The notes: a model not told the origin generated them from the letters alone. A stretch of 6,889 nt of DNA from Pseudomonadota bacterium (GCA_023439425.1 JAEXNZ010000368.1:1-6889); one strand, 5' to 3'. Positions 1-6,178 are shown, numbered from the stretch's first letter. A program made the numbers and translations.

Positions 1-411
1 GATCAACCCGGCATCCAGCCGTGCGTTCTGGGCCAGTGCCTCGACCCGGCGCAGCAGCGCTTTCACCCGCGCCACCAGTTCCAGCATCGAGAACGGCTTG
101 GCCAGGTAGTCGTCCGCGCCCAGCTCCAGCCCGAGGATGCGGTGCACCTCACTGGCGCGGGCACTGGTGATGATGATCGGGGTGTAGCGCGCCATCGCGC
201 GTGCGCGTTTGCAGATCTCCAGGCCATCCACGCCCGGCAGCATCAGGTCCAGCACCAGCGCGCTCCACGGCTGTTCCTCAACCAGGCGCAGGCCTTCGTC
301 ACCGGTGGCGGCGTGGGTGACCTCGTAGCCCTCGTCGCGCAGGTGCATGCGCAGCAGGTTGGCGATGTGGACGTCGTCTTCGACGATCAGGACACGTTTG
401 GCGCTGTTCAT
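1..411 (-). CDS. OmpR-type response regulator, N-terminal receiver part (cut by left edge)
   Basis: This is the receiver domain of a two-component response regulator. It would be phosphorylated on Asp by a partner histidine kinase and control transcription. From the start at 411 there are 137 codons to the window edge with no stop. It begins MNSAKRVLIVEDD and shows the acidic pair D12/D13, phosphoacceptor D55 in LVLDLMLPG, the switch Ser S83 in IIITSA, and K105 in LAKPF. After about residue 122 the inter-domain linker begins. The DNA-binding domain, expected to be winged-helix, lies outside the window, so the OmpR class is inferred from receiver similarity. The start is not certain: there is no good Shine-Dalgarno before the ATG, and an in-frame GTG at 432 would add seven residues (MSADNAP). 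The gene is divergent from msrB. The partner kinase is not visible, so the stimulus is unknown. Confidence 0.93.
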   Translation of the reverse strand, partial: MNSAKRVLIVEDDVHIANLLRMHLRDEGYEVTHAATGDEGLRLVEEQPWSALVLDLMLPGVDGLEICKRARAMARYTPIIITSARASEVHRILGLELGADDYLAKPFSMLELVARVKALLRRVEALAQNARLDAGLI

Positions 412-427
412 GGGGGCATTGTCGGCG

Positions 428-471
428 CTCACGCACCTGAATGTGTCACGGAAAATTTAACCCTGCGTGAG
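428..471. promoter_or_regulatory. Divergent intergenic region with a perfect inverted repeat around an AT-rich core
   Basis: The 118-bp gap between the response regulator and msrB contains CTCACGCA at 428-435 and its exact complement TGCGTGAG at 464-471. The 28 bp between them include the only AT-rich patch of the gap (gaaaatttaa, 451-460). Read on the minus strand this patch gives TTAAAT, a possible -10 for the regulator gene. A TTGACT hexamer at 478-483 on the plus strand resembles a -35 for msrB, but no good -10 lies 16-18 bp further on. The paired half-sites could be an operator, for example for autoregulation. That is inference from symmetry and position only. Confidence 0.33.
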
Positions 472-529
472 GATTCGTTGACTGCCCCGGGCGCAGCATG
501 GCCGCATCGTTCCTGGCTGGAGACCTGCC

Positions 530-1036
530 ATGCGCCTGACCCGTCGCAAACTGCTCGGCGTGAGTGCCCTGGGGGTGGCCGGCGGCCTGCTCGGCCTGAC
601 CGCCTGCAGCCGCGCCGCCCCGGTGGCCGCCGCCGAACCGGCCCGCAGATTCGAGGTGATGCGTACCGAGGCGCAGTGGCAGCAGCAGCTGACCCCGGCG
701 CAGTACTCGGTGCTTCGCCGCAAGGGTACCGAGCGCCCGTACAGCAGCCCGCTCAACAAGGAGCACCGCAAGGGCACGTTCACCTGTGCCGGCTGCGCGC
801 TGCCGCTGTTCTCCTCGTCGACCAAGTTCGACAGCGGCACCGGCTGGCCGCGCTTCTGGGCCCCGCTGCATGACGCCGTGGGGGAAGACCGCGACACCAG
901 CTACGGCATGGTGCGGGTGGAAGCGCACTGCCGCCGCTGTGGTGGGCATCTGGGCCATGTGTTCGATGACGGCCCGCGGCCGACCGGGTTGCGGTATTGC
1001 ATGAATGGTGTGGCGATGCAGTTCGTGCCGGCGTGA
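530..1036 (+). CDS. msrB: Exported peptide-methionine (R)-S-oxide reductase MsrB with Tat/lipoprotein signal
   Basis: This enzyme reduces methionine-R-sulfoxide in proteins back to methionine. The SelR/MsrB fold spans about residues 42-167. Zinc would be held by C86-x-x-C89 and C134-x-x-C137, and the catalytic Cys is C157 in RYCMNG. The position that carries the recycling Cys in many MsrBs (DSGCGWP) is T104 here (DSGTGWP), and the only remaining cysteine is C26. Residues 1-26 form an export signal with twin arginines (TRRKLL, 4-9), a hydrophobic stretch and a lipobox LTAC ending at C26. It is therefore probably a Tat-exported lipoprotein; a zinc protein folded before export would suit Tat. 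The start has GGAG at 519-522, seven bases upstream. The 168-residue length is an ordinary MsrB domain plus signal. The neighbours dipZ and msrA on the same strand support a role in the envelope. The family call is secure; lipidation is inferred. Confidence 0.96.
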   Translation: MRLTRRKLLGVSALGVAGGLLGLTACSRAAPVAAAEPARRFEVMRTEAQWQQQLTPAQYSVLRRKGTERPYSSPLNKEHRKGTFTCAGCALPLFSSSTKFDSGTGWPRFWAPLHDAVGEDRDTSYGMVRVEAHCRRCGGHLGHVFDDGPRPTGLRYCMNGVAMQFVPA

Positions 1037-1046
1037 TTTTTCGTGT

Positions 1047-1069
1047 TGCCGGCCAGCGGCCGGCACTAC
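1047..1069 (-). repeat. GTAG-type REP element (SMAG-like palindrome)
   Basis: The arms TGCCGGCC (1047-1054) and GGCCGGCA (1058-1065) are perfect complements around an AGC loop. On the minus strand the stem is preceded by GTAG (1069-1066). This head-plus-palindrome form is that of the GTAG REPs, called SMAG in Stenotrophomonas maltophilia, which are mobilised or maintained by REP-associated tyrosine transposases. It lies between the msrB stop and the dipZ Shine-Dalgarno (GAGGG, 1072-1076), so an mRNA spanning both genes would carry the hairpin. There is no T-run after the stem on either strand, so it is not a classic intrinsic terminator. No second copy was seen in the window. Confidence 0.82.
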
Positions 1070-1082
1070 CTGAGGGCAATTC

Positions 1083-2855
1083 ATGATTCTGCTTGTTCTG
1101 GCCTACCTGGGCGGCGTGCTCACCCTGCTCAGCCCGTGCATCCTGCCGGTGCTGCCGTTCGTGTTCGCGCGTGCCGACCGGCCGTTCCTGCGCAGCGGGT
1201 TGCCACTGCTGATCGGCATGGCGCTGATGTTCGCCGTGGTGGCCAGCCTCGCTGCCGTGGGCAGCCAGTGGGTGGCGCAGGCCAACCAGATCGGGCGCTG
1301 GATCGCGCTGGTGGTGATGGCACTGTTCGCCGTGGCGCTGCTGCTGCCAAAGGTGGCGGACCACCTGCTGTCACCGTTCCAGCGCGCCGGCGCACGCCTG
1401 AGTGCACGCGCCGATGCGGCCGACGCACAGGGCCGTGGCGGGGTAGGCACCTCGCTGTTGATCGGCGTGGCCACCGGCCTGCTGTGGGCTCCGTGTGCAG
1501 GCCCGATTCTGGGCCTGATTCTTACCGGGGCCGCCCTGCAGGGAGCCAGCGTCGGTACCAGCGGCCTGTTGCTCGCGTATGCATTGGGCGCAGCCACCTC
1601 GCTTGCCCTGGCCCTGTGGGTCGGCGGGCGCGTGTTCAACGCACTCAAGCAACGCCTGGGCACCACCGAATGGATCCGGCGCGGGCTGGGCGTGGCCGCG
1701 CTGCTGGCGGTGGTCGCCATCGCCATGGGCTGGGACACCGGTGTGCTGACCCGTCTTTCCACCGTGAGCACGGCCAAGCTGGAGCAGGGCCTGCTGGACG
1801 TGCTGCCGGCGCAGGAAGACGCTGCTGGCCCGGCGATGATGATGTCGGCCGCCCACGGTGGCGACAGCACGTTGCCGGTGGAGGGTGAGCTGCCCTCGCT
1901 GGCCGGGGCCACCGACTGGCTCAACAGTCCGCCGCTGGACGCCGTGGGGCTGCGCGGCAAAGTGGTGCTGGTCGACTTCTGGACCTATTCCTGCATCAAC
2001 TGCCTGCGCGCTCTGCCCCACGTGCGCGAATGGGCGGAGCGTTACCGCGATCACGGTCTGGTGGTGATCGGCGTGCATGCGCCGGAGTTCGCCTTCGAGC
2101 GCAACCTCGGCAACGTGCAGCGGGCGGTGAAGGACCTGAAGGTGACCTACCCGGTGGCCGTGGACAACGACTTCGCCATCTGGCGCGGCTTCAACAACCG
2201 CTACTGGCCGGCGCACTACTTCATTGATGCGCAGGGGCGGATCCGCGCGCATCACTTTGGCGAGGGCAACTACGCGCAGTCGGAGCAGATCATCCGCCAG
2301 CTGCTGCGTGAGGCCGGGCATGCGCTGCCGGACGACGCCCCCTCCTCCGCGCGCGCCATGGCATCCACCCGCGAAGGCGTGGAGCGCCAGGCGGACATGG
2401 GCAACCTGAAGTCACCGGAAACGTATCTGGGCCATGCACGGGCGGAGAACTTCGCCTCGCCCGGTGGGCAACGACCGGACCGAGCGGCCGATTACACCGT
2501 GCCCGGCACCCTGGCGTTGAACCAGTGGGCATTGGGTGGGCGCTGGACCGTAGGCGATGAGGATGCCCGTTCGGATGCCGCCGGCGACCGCATTGCGTTC
2601 CGCTTCCATGCCCGCGACCTGCACCTGGTGCTGTCGCCGGGAGCGGATGGCAAACCGGTTCGTTATCGCGTGCGCATTGATGGCCAGCCGCCGGGTGCCA
2701 GCGCCGGGGGCGACAGTGCCGCCGACGGCAGCGGCCAGGTGGATGGCAACCGGCTGTATCAGCTGATCCGCCAGAACGGCGAGGTGCGCGAGCGCACCTT
2801 CGAGATCGAGTTCCTCGACCCCGGCGTGCATGCCTACGCCTTCACCTTCGGTTGA
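1083..2855 (+). CDS. dipZ: DipZ-like thiol-disulfide transporter: CcdA membrane domain + thioredoxin domain + C-terminal beta domain
   Basis: This protein probably passes reducing power from cytoplasmic thioredoxin across the inner membrane to periplasmic clients. Residues 1-217 form a DsbD-beta/CcdA-like domain with about six membrane segments (roughly 2-28, 36-60, 70-90, 122-150, 158-181, 200-217). Its two redox cysteines are C19 in LSPCILPVLP and C138 in WAPCAGP. Residues about 268-412 are a TlpA-like thioredoxin domain with the active site WTYSC304-I-N-C307 and the cis-Pro loop at YWPAHYF. Residues about 445-590 form a beta-rich domain typical of DipZ proteins, often described as carbohydrate-binding-module-like; its ligand is unknown. 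There are exactly four cysteines, all at expected redox sites. The N-terminal alpha domain of E. coli DsbD is absent. GAGGG lies six bases before the ATG. It is encoded between msrB and msrA, so methionine sulfoxide reductases are the likely clients; cytochrome c maturation is the alternative. Confidence 0.93.
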   Translation: MILLVLAYLGGVLTLLSPCILPVLPFVFARADRPFLRSGLPLLIGMALMFAVVASLAAVGSQWVAQANQIGRWIALVVMALFAVALLLPKVADHLLSPFQRAGARLSARADAADAQGRGGVGTSLLIGVATGLLWAPCAGPILGLILTGAALQGASVGTSGLLLAYALGAATSLALALWVGGRVFNALKQRLGTTEWIRRGLGVAALLAVVAIAMGWDTGVLTRLSTVSTAKLEQGLLDVLPAQEDAAGPAMMMSAAHGGDSTLPVEGELPSLAGATDWLNSPPLDAVGLRGKVVLVDFWTYSCINCLRALPHVREWAERYRDHGLVVIGVHAPEFAFERNLGNVQRAVKDLKVTYPVAVDNDFAIWRGFNNRYWPAHYFIDAQGRIRAHHFGEGNYAQSEQIIRQLLREAGHALPDDAPSSARAMASTREGVERQADMGNLKSPETYLGHARAENFASPGGQRPDRAADYTVPGTLALNQWALGGRWTVGDEDARSDAAGDRIAFRFHARDLHLVLSPGADGKPVRYRVRIDGQPPGASAGGDSAADGSGQVDGNRLYQLIRQNGEVRERTFEIEFLDPGVHAYAFTFG

Positions 2856-2870
2856 ACGCAGGAGACGTCC

Positions 2871-3608
2871 ATGAAGATCGCAATGGAAAAAATGGTGGCG
2901 GGCGGCGTAGCTGCCGCTATTGCCGCGCTGACGATCACCGCGGTGCTCAGCCTTGATCGCCCGGTGATGGCGGCACCTGCAGGACACATAGCGCTGCCGG
3001 CGCCGCAGGGCCCGGCGGTGCTGGCCCAACCCAATGTGCAGCGCGCGCAGGTGGTGTTTGCCGGCGGCTGCTTCTGGGGTGTGCAGGGCGTGTTCCAGCA
3101 CATGAAAGGTGTCGAGAATGCGGTGTCGGGTTACATCGGCGGCAGCGCCGGCGATGCCCGCTACGAGCGCGTGGGCACCGGGCAGACCGGTCATGCCGAA
3201 GCCGTGCAGGTGACCTACGACCCGGCCCAGGTGAGCTACGCACAGCTGATGCGGGTGTTCTTCTCGGTCGCACACGACCCCACCCAGCTCAACCGGCAGG
3301 GCCCGGATCACGGCACCCAGTACCGCTCAGCAGTGTATGCCGACAGCCCGGCGCAGCGCGCCGCCACCCTGGCCTATATCGCCCAGTTGCAGCAGGCACG
3401 CGTGTTCCCCGCCAAGGTGGTGACGCAGGTGGACGGCGGCAAGCCGTTCTTCCGTGCCGAGGGCTACCACCAGAACTACCTCACCCTGCACCCGGACAAC
3501 CTGTACATCCGCATCAACGACCTGCCCAAGGTGGAGGCACTGAAACAACAGTACCCCACCCTGTACCGGGAGAAACCGCGGCTGGTGGCCACGGTTTCGG
3601 TGCGGTGA
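2871..3608 (+). CDS. msrA: Exported peptide-methionine (S)-S-oxide reductase MsrA, single-cysteine form
   Basis: This enzyme reduces methionine-S-sulfoxide in proteins, complementing MsrB. The MsrA domain begins near residue 60 with VVFAGGC67FWG, where C67 is the catalytic cysteine. Other family residues are E110 (GHAEAV), D146 and Y151 (DHGTQYRS), and AEGYHQNYL at 196-204. The spacing from C67 to E110 (43 residues) equals that of C51 to E94 in E. coli MsrA. C67 is the only cysteine in all 245 residues, so the C-terminal resolving cysteines of the E. coli enzyme are missing. Residues 1 to about 34 look like a Sec signal, with a basic start, a hydrophobic core and a possible cleavage site near VMA-AP. 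A proline/alanine-rich spacer follows. AGGAG ends six bases before the ATG, and the dipZ stop is 15 bases upstream, so the gene is very probably co-transcribed with dipZ. The periplasmic location is inferred. Confidence 0.96.
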   Translation: MKIAMEKMVAGGVAAAIAALTITAVLSLDRPVMAAPAGHIALPAPQGPAVLAQPNVQRAQVVFAGGCFWGVQGVFQHMKGVENAVSGYIGGSAGDARYERVGTGQTGHAEAVQVTYDPAQVSYAQLMRVFFSVAHDPTQLNRQGPDHGTQYRSAVYADSPAQRAATLAYIAQLQQARVFPAKVVTQVDGGKPFFRAEGYHQNYLTLHPDNLYIRINDLPKVEALKQQYPTLYREKPRLVATVSVR

Positions 3609-3615
3609 GCAGCCG

Positions 3616-5358
3616 TTACGCTGGCGGAGCCGCGTTGACCAGTTTCGCGAGCGAGGCCAGCTGCTTGGTGCTGAAGACCGCCTCGTACAGCTCGATCCCA
3701 TTCGATGCCGACCTGATGCTCACCAATGCTCGACCATCTTTGCTGGGATCCCGAAGATTGATGGCAAACCGAGCCTTGGGCGAGAGGTCAGCAATGGCTG
3801 GCAAGCCGTGAACGAGACGGAGGGTAATCGCGTTGCCATTACCGATCAGCGCGCTGAGGGCCTTCGCAGCGTCTGAGTTCGGGTCCTGTGCTGCATTGGC
3901 GGGCTCGACCTGGTAGCTCAGTTGGCCCATCGTTCGATTTTCGAGCGGCACGTTCTGCATCGGCGTCGCCGGCGGAACCACTGCGATGGGCTGAGCAGGC
4001 ATCTGCGCTTGGAACTGCACGTGCTTTGCGGGAATCGGCTGCGCAACAACTGGCTTCTGCACCGGTGGCACTGCGTTGGCTTTCACGGGCTGCGCCGGCG
4101 AAACCTGCTGGTTCGGCTTCCCGATGTTGGGAATCTTGTTCAGTAGATTCTTGATCAGACCCGGCTGCTTCTGCTTCGGCTGGGCGGCCGGTACGGGCAG
4201 CCCTTGCTGAGGGGCTGGCTTCTGCTGAATAGCGTGCTTCTGCTGCTTTGCCTGCGCGGGCTGCTGCAGTTGTGCGGCCTTGATATCGAAGTAGCGCTCG
4301 CCCTGCAGCCCGGGAGATACAGATGGATTTTTCAGGTAGTCCTCAATGAACCCGTCCAGCTCCGCCCCATGGGTGGGAATCTGCACTGACAGCCCGGCAC
4401 CGAAGTAATGGATTGCATCTGCTGCCGCGCACGCGAGGCTTTTCAGGTAATCGCGGTCTGGCTTGGCACCAGGTTCGCGGGACTCCCTGGAGTACTCACC
4501 GCTCCCGGACAGGGTAAGAACAAGGATCTTCACCTTGTTGCTCTTTGCCGTGGTGAACGCATGTGCAAGCTGCCGAAGCATGCCTTCGTACATGGCCTTA
4601 TAGTCGAATTTTGCAACACCCCGACGATCCACGCCCGCAATGGAAAACATATGCATGCCCGGACCCGAGCGGCCTCGATGGCTATCGATGGTATTGATCA
4701 TGACCTCGCGCTGCGCTGCGATTCGGTCACGCGAGGACCCCTTCACCTCCAGCATGTCCAGGCGCGCGCGATGGTCGTAGCGGAACTTCAGATCAGAAGC
4801 ATGCAACAGATGCTGGTGCTTGGTGTCCGGGCCCAGCGGATAGCTGGAAGCCGCGCCATCCAGACTGCGCTTGGCACCTTCAATCAGGGTGCAGTAGGTT
4901 TCTTCCAGCAGCAGGCCATCATGTCGGAAGCCAGGACGAACACTCGCGTCCAGCGCACCTCCGACGAGTTTCGTGTCTGCCGGGGAAACAAAGCCGAGTT
5001 CTCCGTCCTGGGCCAGCTTTGCCGCTTCAAGCAGCAGGTCCACCGCGTTGGATCGCAATTGCACGACGGCGGCACGCCCCGTCTCCGGGGGCAGGGTTTT
5101 GCAGGAGATGACACGCGCGGCGGGCACATTCTGCAACTTCGCCTCCTGCGCGCATACGTTGTTCATCAGGTCGATGATGCGCTCGTTGGCGCTCTTCTTC
5201 CCTTGATTCGGAGCGGGTGCCGCGGGGCCAGCGCCATTGGCGATGTTCGCCGGATTCAGTTTCGGAGCGGGGCCCTGGGCAGCGGGAGGCTTGGCCCCCA
5301 CGTTCTGCGCGGCAGCATTGTGTGGAGCTGGGGAACCTAACTGAGGAGCCTTGACCAT
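3616..5358 (-). CDS. Large Pro/Gln/Ala-rich multidomain protein of unknown function, possible effector
   Basis: I do not recognise this 580-residue protein. Residues 1-55 are Pro/Ala-rich and probably disordered. Residues about 56-360 look globular, with helices near 57-75 and 97-117 and Cys at 69, 86, 156 and 310. Residues about 361-475 are a Gln/Pro/Ala linker, interrupted by a likely short helix at 399-411 (PGLIKNLLNKIPN). Residues about 478-577 form a small alternating helix/strand domain. No Sec signal or membrane segment is visible. Within the core, residues 253-330 run helix, strand KVKILVLTL, loop SGSGEYS, helix, strand, which recalls the second half of a macrodomain; this is a weak comparison by eye. 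The gene is less G+C-rich than its neighbours and lies between msrA and bioD, as an acquired gene might. There is no clear Shine-Dalgarno, and no better start was found. The long intact frame and ordered domains make it credible as coding; effector status is speculation. Confidence 0.83.
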   Translation of the reverse strand: MVKAPQLGSPAPHNAAAQNVGAKPPAAQGPAPKLNPANIANGAGPAAPAPNQGKKSANERIIDLMNNVCAQEAKLQNVPAARVISCKTLPPETGRAAVVQLRSNAVDLLLEAAKLAQDGELGFVSPADTKLVGGALDASVRPGFRHDGLLLEETYCTLIEGAKRSLDGAASSYPLGPDTKHQHLLHASDLKFRYDHRARLDMLEVKGSSRDRIAAQREVMINTIDSHRGRSGPGMHMFSIAGVDRRGVAKFDYKAMYEGMLRQLAHAFTTAKSNKVKILVLTLSGSGEYSRESREPGAKPDRDYLKSLACAAADAIHYFGAGLSVQIPTHGAELDGFIEDYLKNPSVSPGLQGERYFDIKAAQLQQPAQAKQQKHAIQQKPAPQQGLPVPAAQPKQKQPGLIKNLLNKIPNIGKPNQQVSPAQPVKANAVPPVQKPVVAQPIPAKHVQFQAQMPAQPIAVVPPATPMQNVPLENRTMGQLSYQVEPANAAQDPNSDAAKALSALIGNGNAITLRLVHGLPAIADLSPKARFAINLRDPSKDGRALVSIRSASNGIELYEAVFSTKQLASLAKLVNAAPPA

Positions 5359-5363
5359 CGCGT

Positions 5364-5390
5364 TTTCGACCGGATTTGTGGGGGTCGAAA
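5364..5390 (-). promoter_or_regulatory. Perfect 8-bp inverted repeat immediately upstream of the unknown-protein start
   Basis: TTTCGACC at 5364-5371 and GGTCGAAA at 5383-5390 are exact complements separated by 11 bases. The inner arm ends only five bases before the ATG at 5358. As DNA this could be an operator; as RNA it would form a hairpin over the region where ribosomes bind. No T-run follows on either strand, so it is unlikely to terminate bioD transcription. Function is inferred from symmetry and position. Confidence 0.45.
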
Positions 5391-5402
5391 TCGTAGAGGC
5401 TG

Positions 5403-5408
5403 ATTAAA
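5403..5408 (-). promoter_or_regulatory. Possible -10 element for the unknown-protein gene
   Basis: Read on the minus strand the hexamer is TTTAAT, five of six matches to TATAAT, in a short AT-rich patch between bioD and the downstream gene. A start about 7 bases further on would give a leader of roughly 35-40 bases that contains the inverted repeat at 5364-5390. No convincing -35 is present, and transcription from bioD is the alternative. Confidence 0.25.
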
Positions 5409-5418
5409 TTCTCAACCT

Positions 5419-6147
5419 TCAGAATTGTTGCATTGGCACCTTCACATACTTGGCCATCTCCGCCGGGTCCGCCCCCGGCGCATACGGCAATCGGCCCCAG
5501 TACGGTAGCGGCAGGCGGTCGCGCAGCATGGCCACGTTGTCATCGATGCGCGCCATCTGCGGGTCAACTTCATTGGCGATCCAGCCGATGCAGGTCGCAC
5601 CGGCCGCGGCGATCGCCTGCGCACTGAGCCGGGCGTGGTTGAGGCAGCCCAGGCGCAGGCCGACCACCAGCACCACCGGCAGTTGCAGGGCGTGGACCAG
5701 ATGCGACTGGTCCAGCTCCGCGCTCAGCGGGGCCAGCCAGCCGCCCACGCCTTCCACCACCACGGTGTCGGCCTGGGCGCGCAGGCGCTCGAACGCGGCC
5801 TGGATGGGCGGTAGCGACAGAGTCACGCCAGCGTCGGCGGCGGCCAGTTCCGGGGCCAGCGGTTCGGGCAGGGCGAAGGGATTGAGGTCGGCGTAGGCCG
5901 GCATTGGGTGGCTGGCGGCGCGCAGGGCGACCGCGTCTTCGTTGCGCAGGCCTTCCGGGGTCATCTCACAACCGCTGGCGACCGGCTTCATGCCCACCGC
6001 GCGCAGGCCCTGCAGGCGCAGGGCGTGCAGCAGGGCGCAGCTGCTGAAGGTCTTGCCGATGCCGGTGTCGGTGCCGGTGACGTACACGGCGGGCGGGAAC
6101 GGGACGCCTGGGGACATGGGGATGGTGGGTGATGAACGGTGGGGCAT
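5419..6147 (-). CDS. bioD: ATP-dependent dethiobiotin synthetase BioD
   Basis: BioD closes the ureido ring of dethiobiotin from 7,8-diaminopelargonate, CO2 and ATP, the penultimate step of biotin synthesis, in the cytoplasm. The protein has the P-loop GTDTGIGKT (residues 25-33), MKPVASG (53-59), the metal-binding VEGVGGWLAPL (131-141, E132) and the substrate-site region GLRLGCLNHA (163-172), followed by NEVDP at 192-196. Its 242 residues are close to the family norm. The start is open. The first ATG (6147) gives a Pro/Ser-rich N-terminal extension, whereas Met11 (6117) lies 14 residues before the P-loop, nearer to known BioDs. Neither start has a clear Shine-Dalgarno. A -10-like GATAAT overlaps the first ATG (6151-6146), and if used it would favour Met11. 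No other bio genes are in the window. The unknown gene follows after 60 bp on the same strand. Confidence 0.95.
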   Translation of the reverse strand: MPHRSSPTIPMSPGVPFPPAVYVTGTDTGIGKTFSSCALLHALRLQGLRAVGMKPVASGCEMTPEGLRNEDAVALRAASHPMPAYADLNPFALPEPLAPELAAADAGVTLSLPPIQAAFERLRAQADTVVVEGVGGWLAPLSAELDQSHLVHALQLPVVLVVGLRLGCLNHARLSAQAIAAAGATCIGWIANEVDPQMARIDDNVAMLRDRLPLPYWGRLPYAPGADPAEMAKYVKVPMQQF

Positions 6148-6178
6148 TATCGCGGACGCGCGTGGCGTGTCCCTACGC

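Noticed and set aside
142..873. Plus-strand frame of 243 codons across the regulator and the start of msrB
   Set aside because: It runs antisense to the receiver domain and out of frame with msrB. Motifs of the real genes are intact in the other frames.
1036..1065. Rho-independent terminator after msrB
   Set aside because: The T-run (1036-1041) precedes the hairpin and does not follow it, and the palindrome is better explained as a REP element.
446..1084. Minus-strand frame of 212 codons over msrB
   Set aside because: It is His/Arg/Ala-rich with no motif and sits opposite the secure msrB gene, so it is a shadow of G+C-rich coding.
1371..2321. Minus-strand frame of 316 codons over dipZ, and a similar one at 2412-3311
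   Set aside because: Both are antisense to well-supported dipZ and msrA and have compositions typical of reverse-strand shadows.
4408..5340. 310-codon open frame on the plus strand opposite the unknown protein
   Set aside because: It lies wholly antisense to a longer frame (580 codons) with coherent domain structure, and its translation shows no recognisable motif. Long antisense frames are common in G+C-rich DNA.
3616..5358. YopJ-family acetyltransferase or Xanthomonas XVIPCD-bearing type IV effector
   Set aside because: No convincing His-Glu-Cys arrangement of the YopJ family is seen, and the C-terminus does not show the XVIPCD motif.
5364..5390. Intrinsic terminator for bioD
   Set aside because: The stem is perfect, but neither side is followed by a run of T, and the repeat abuts the next start codon.
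5364..5390. PIP box (TTCGC-N15-TTCGC type) marking a type III effector promoter
   Set aside because: The two TTCGA-like units are inverted, not direct, and the final base and spacing do not fit.
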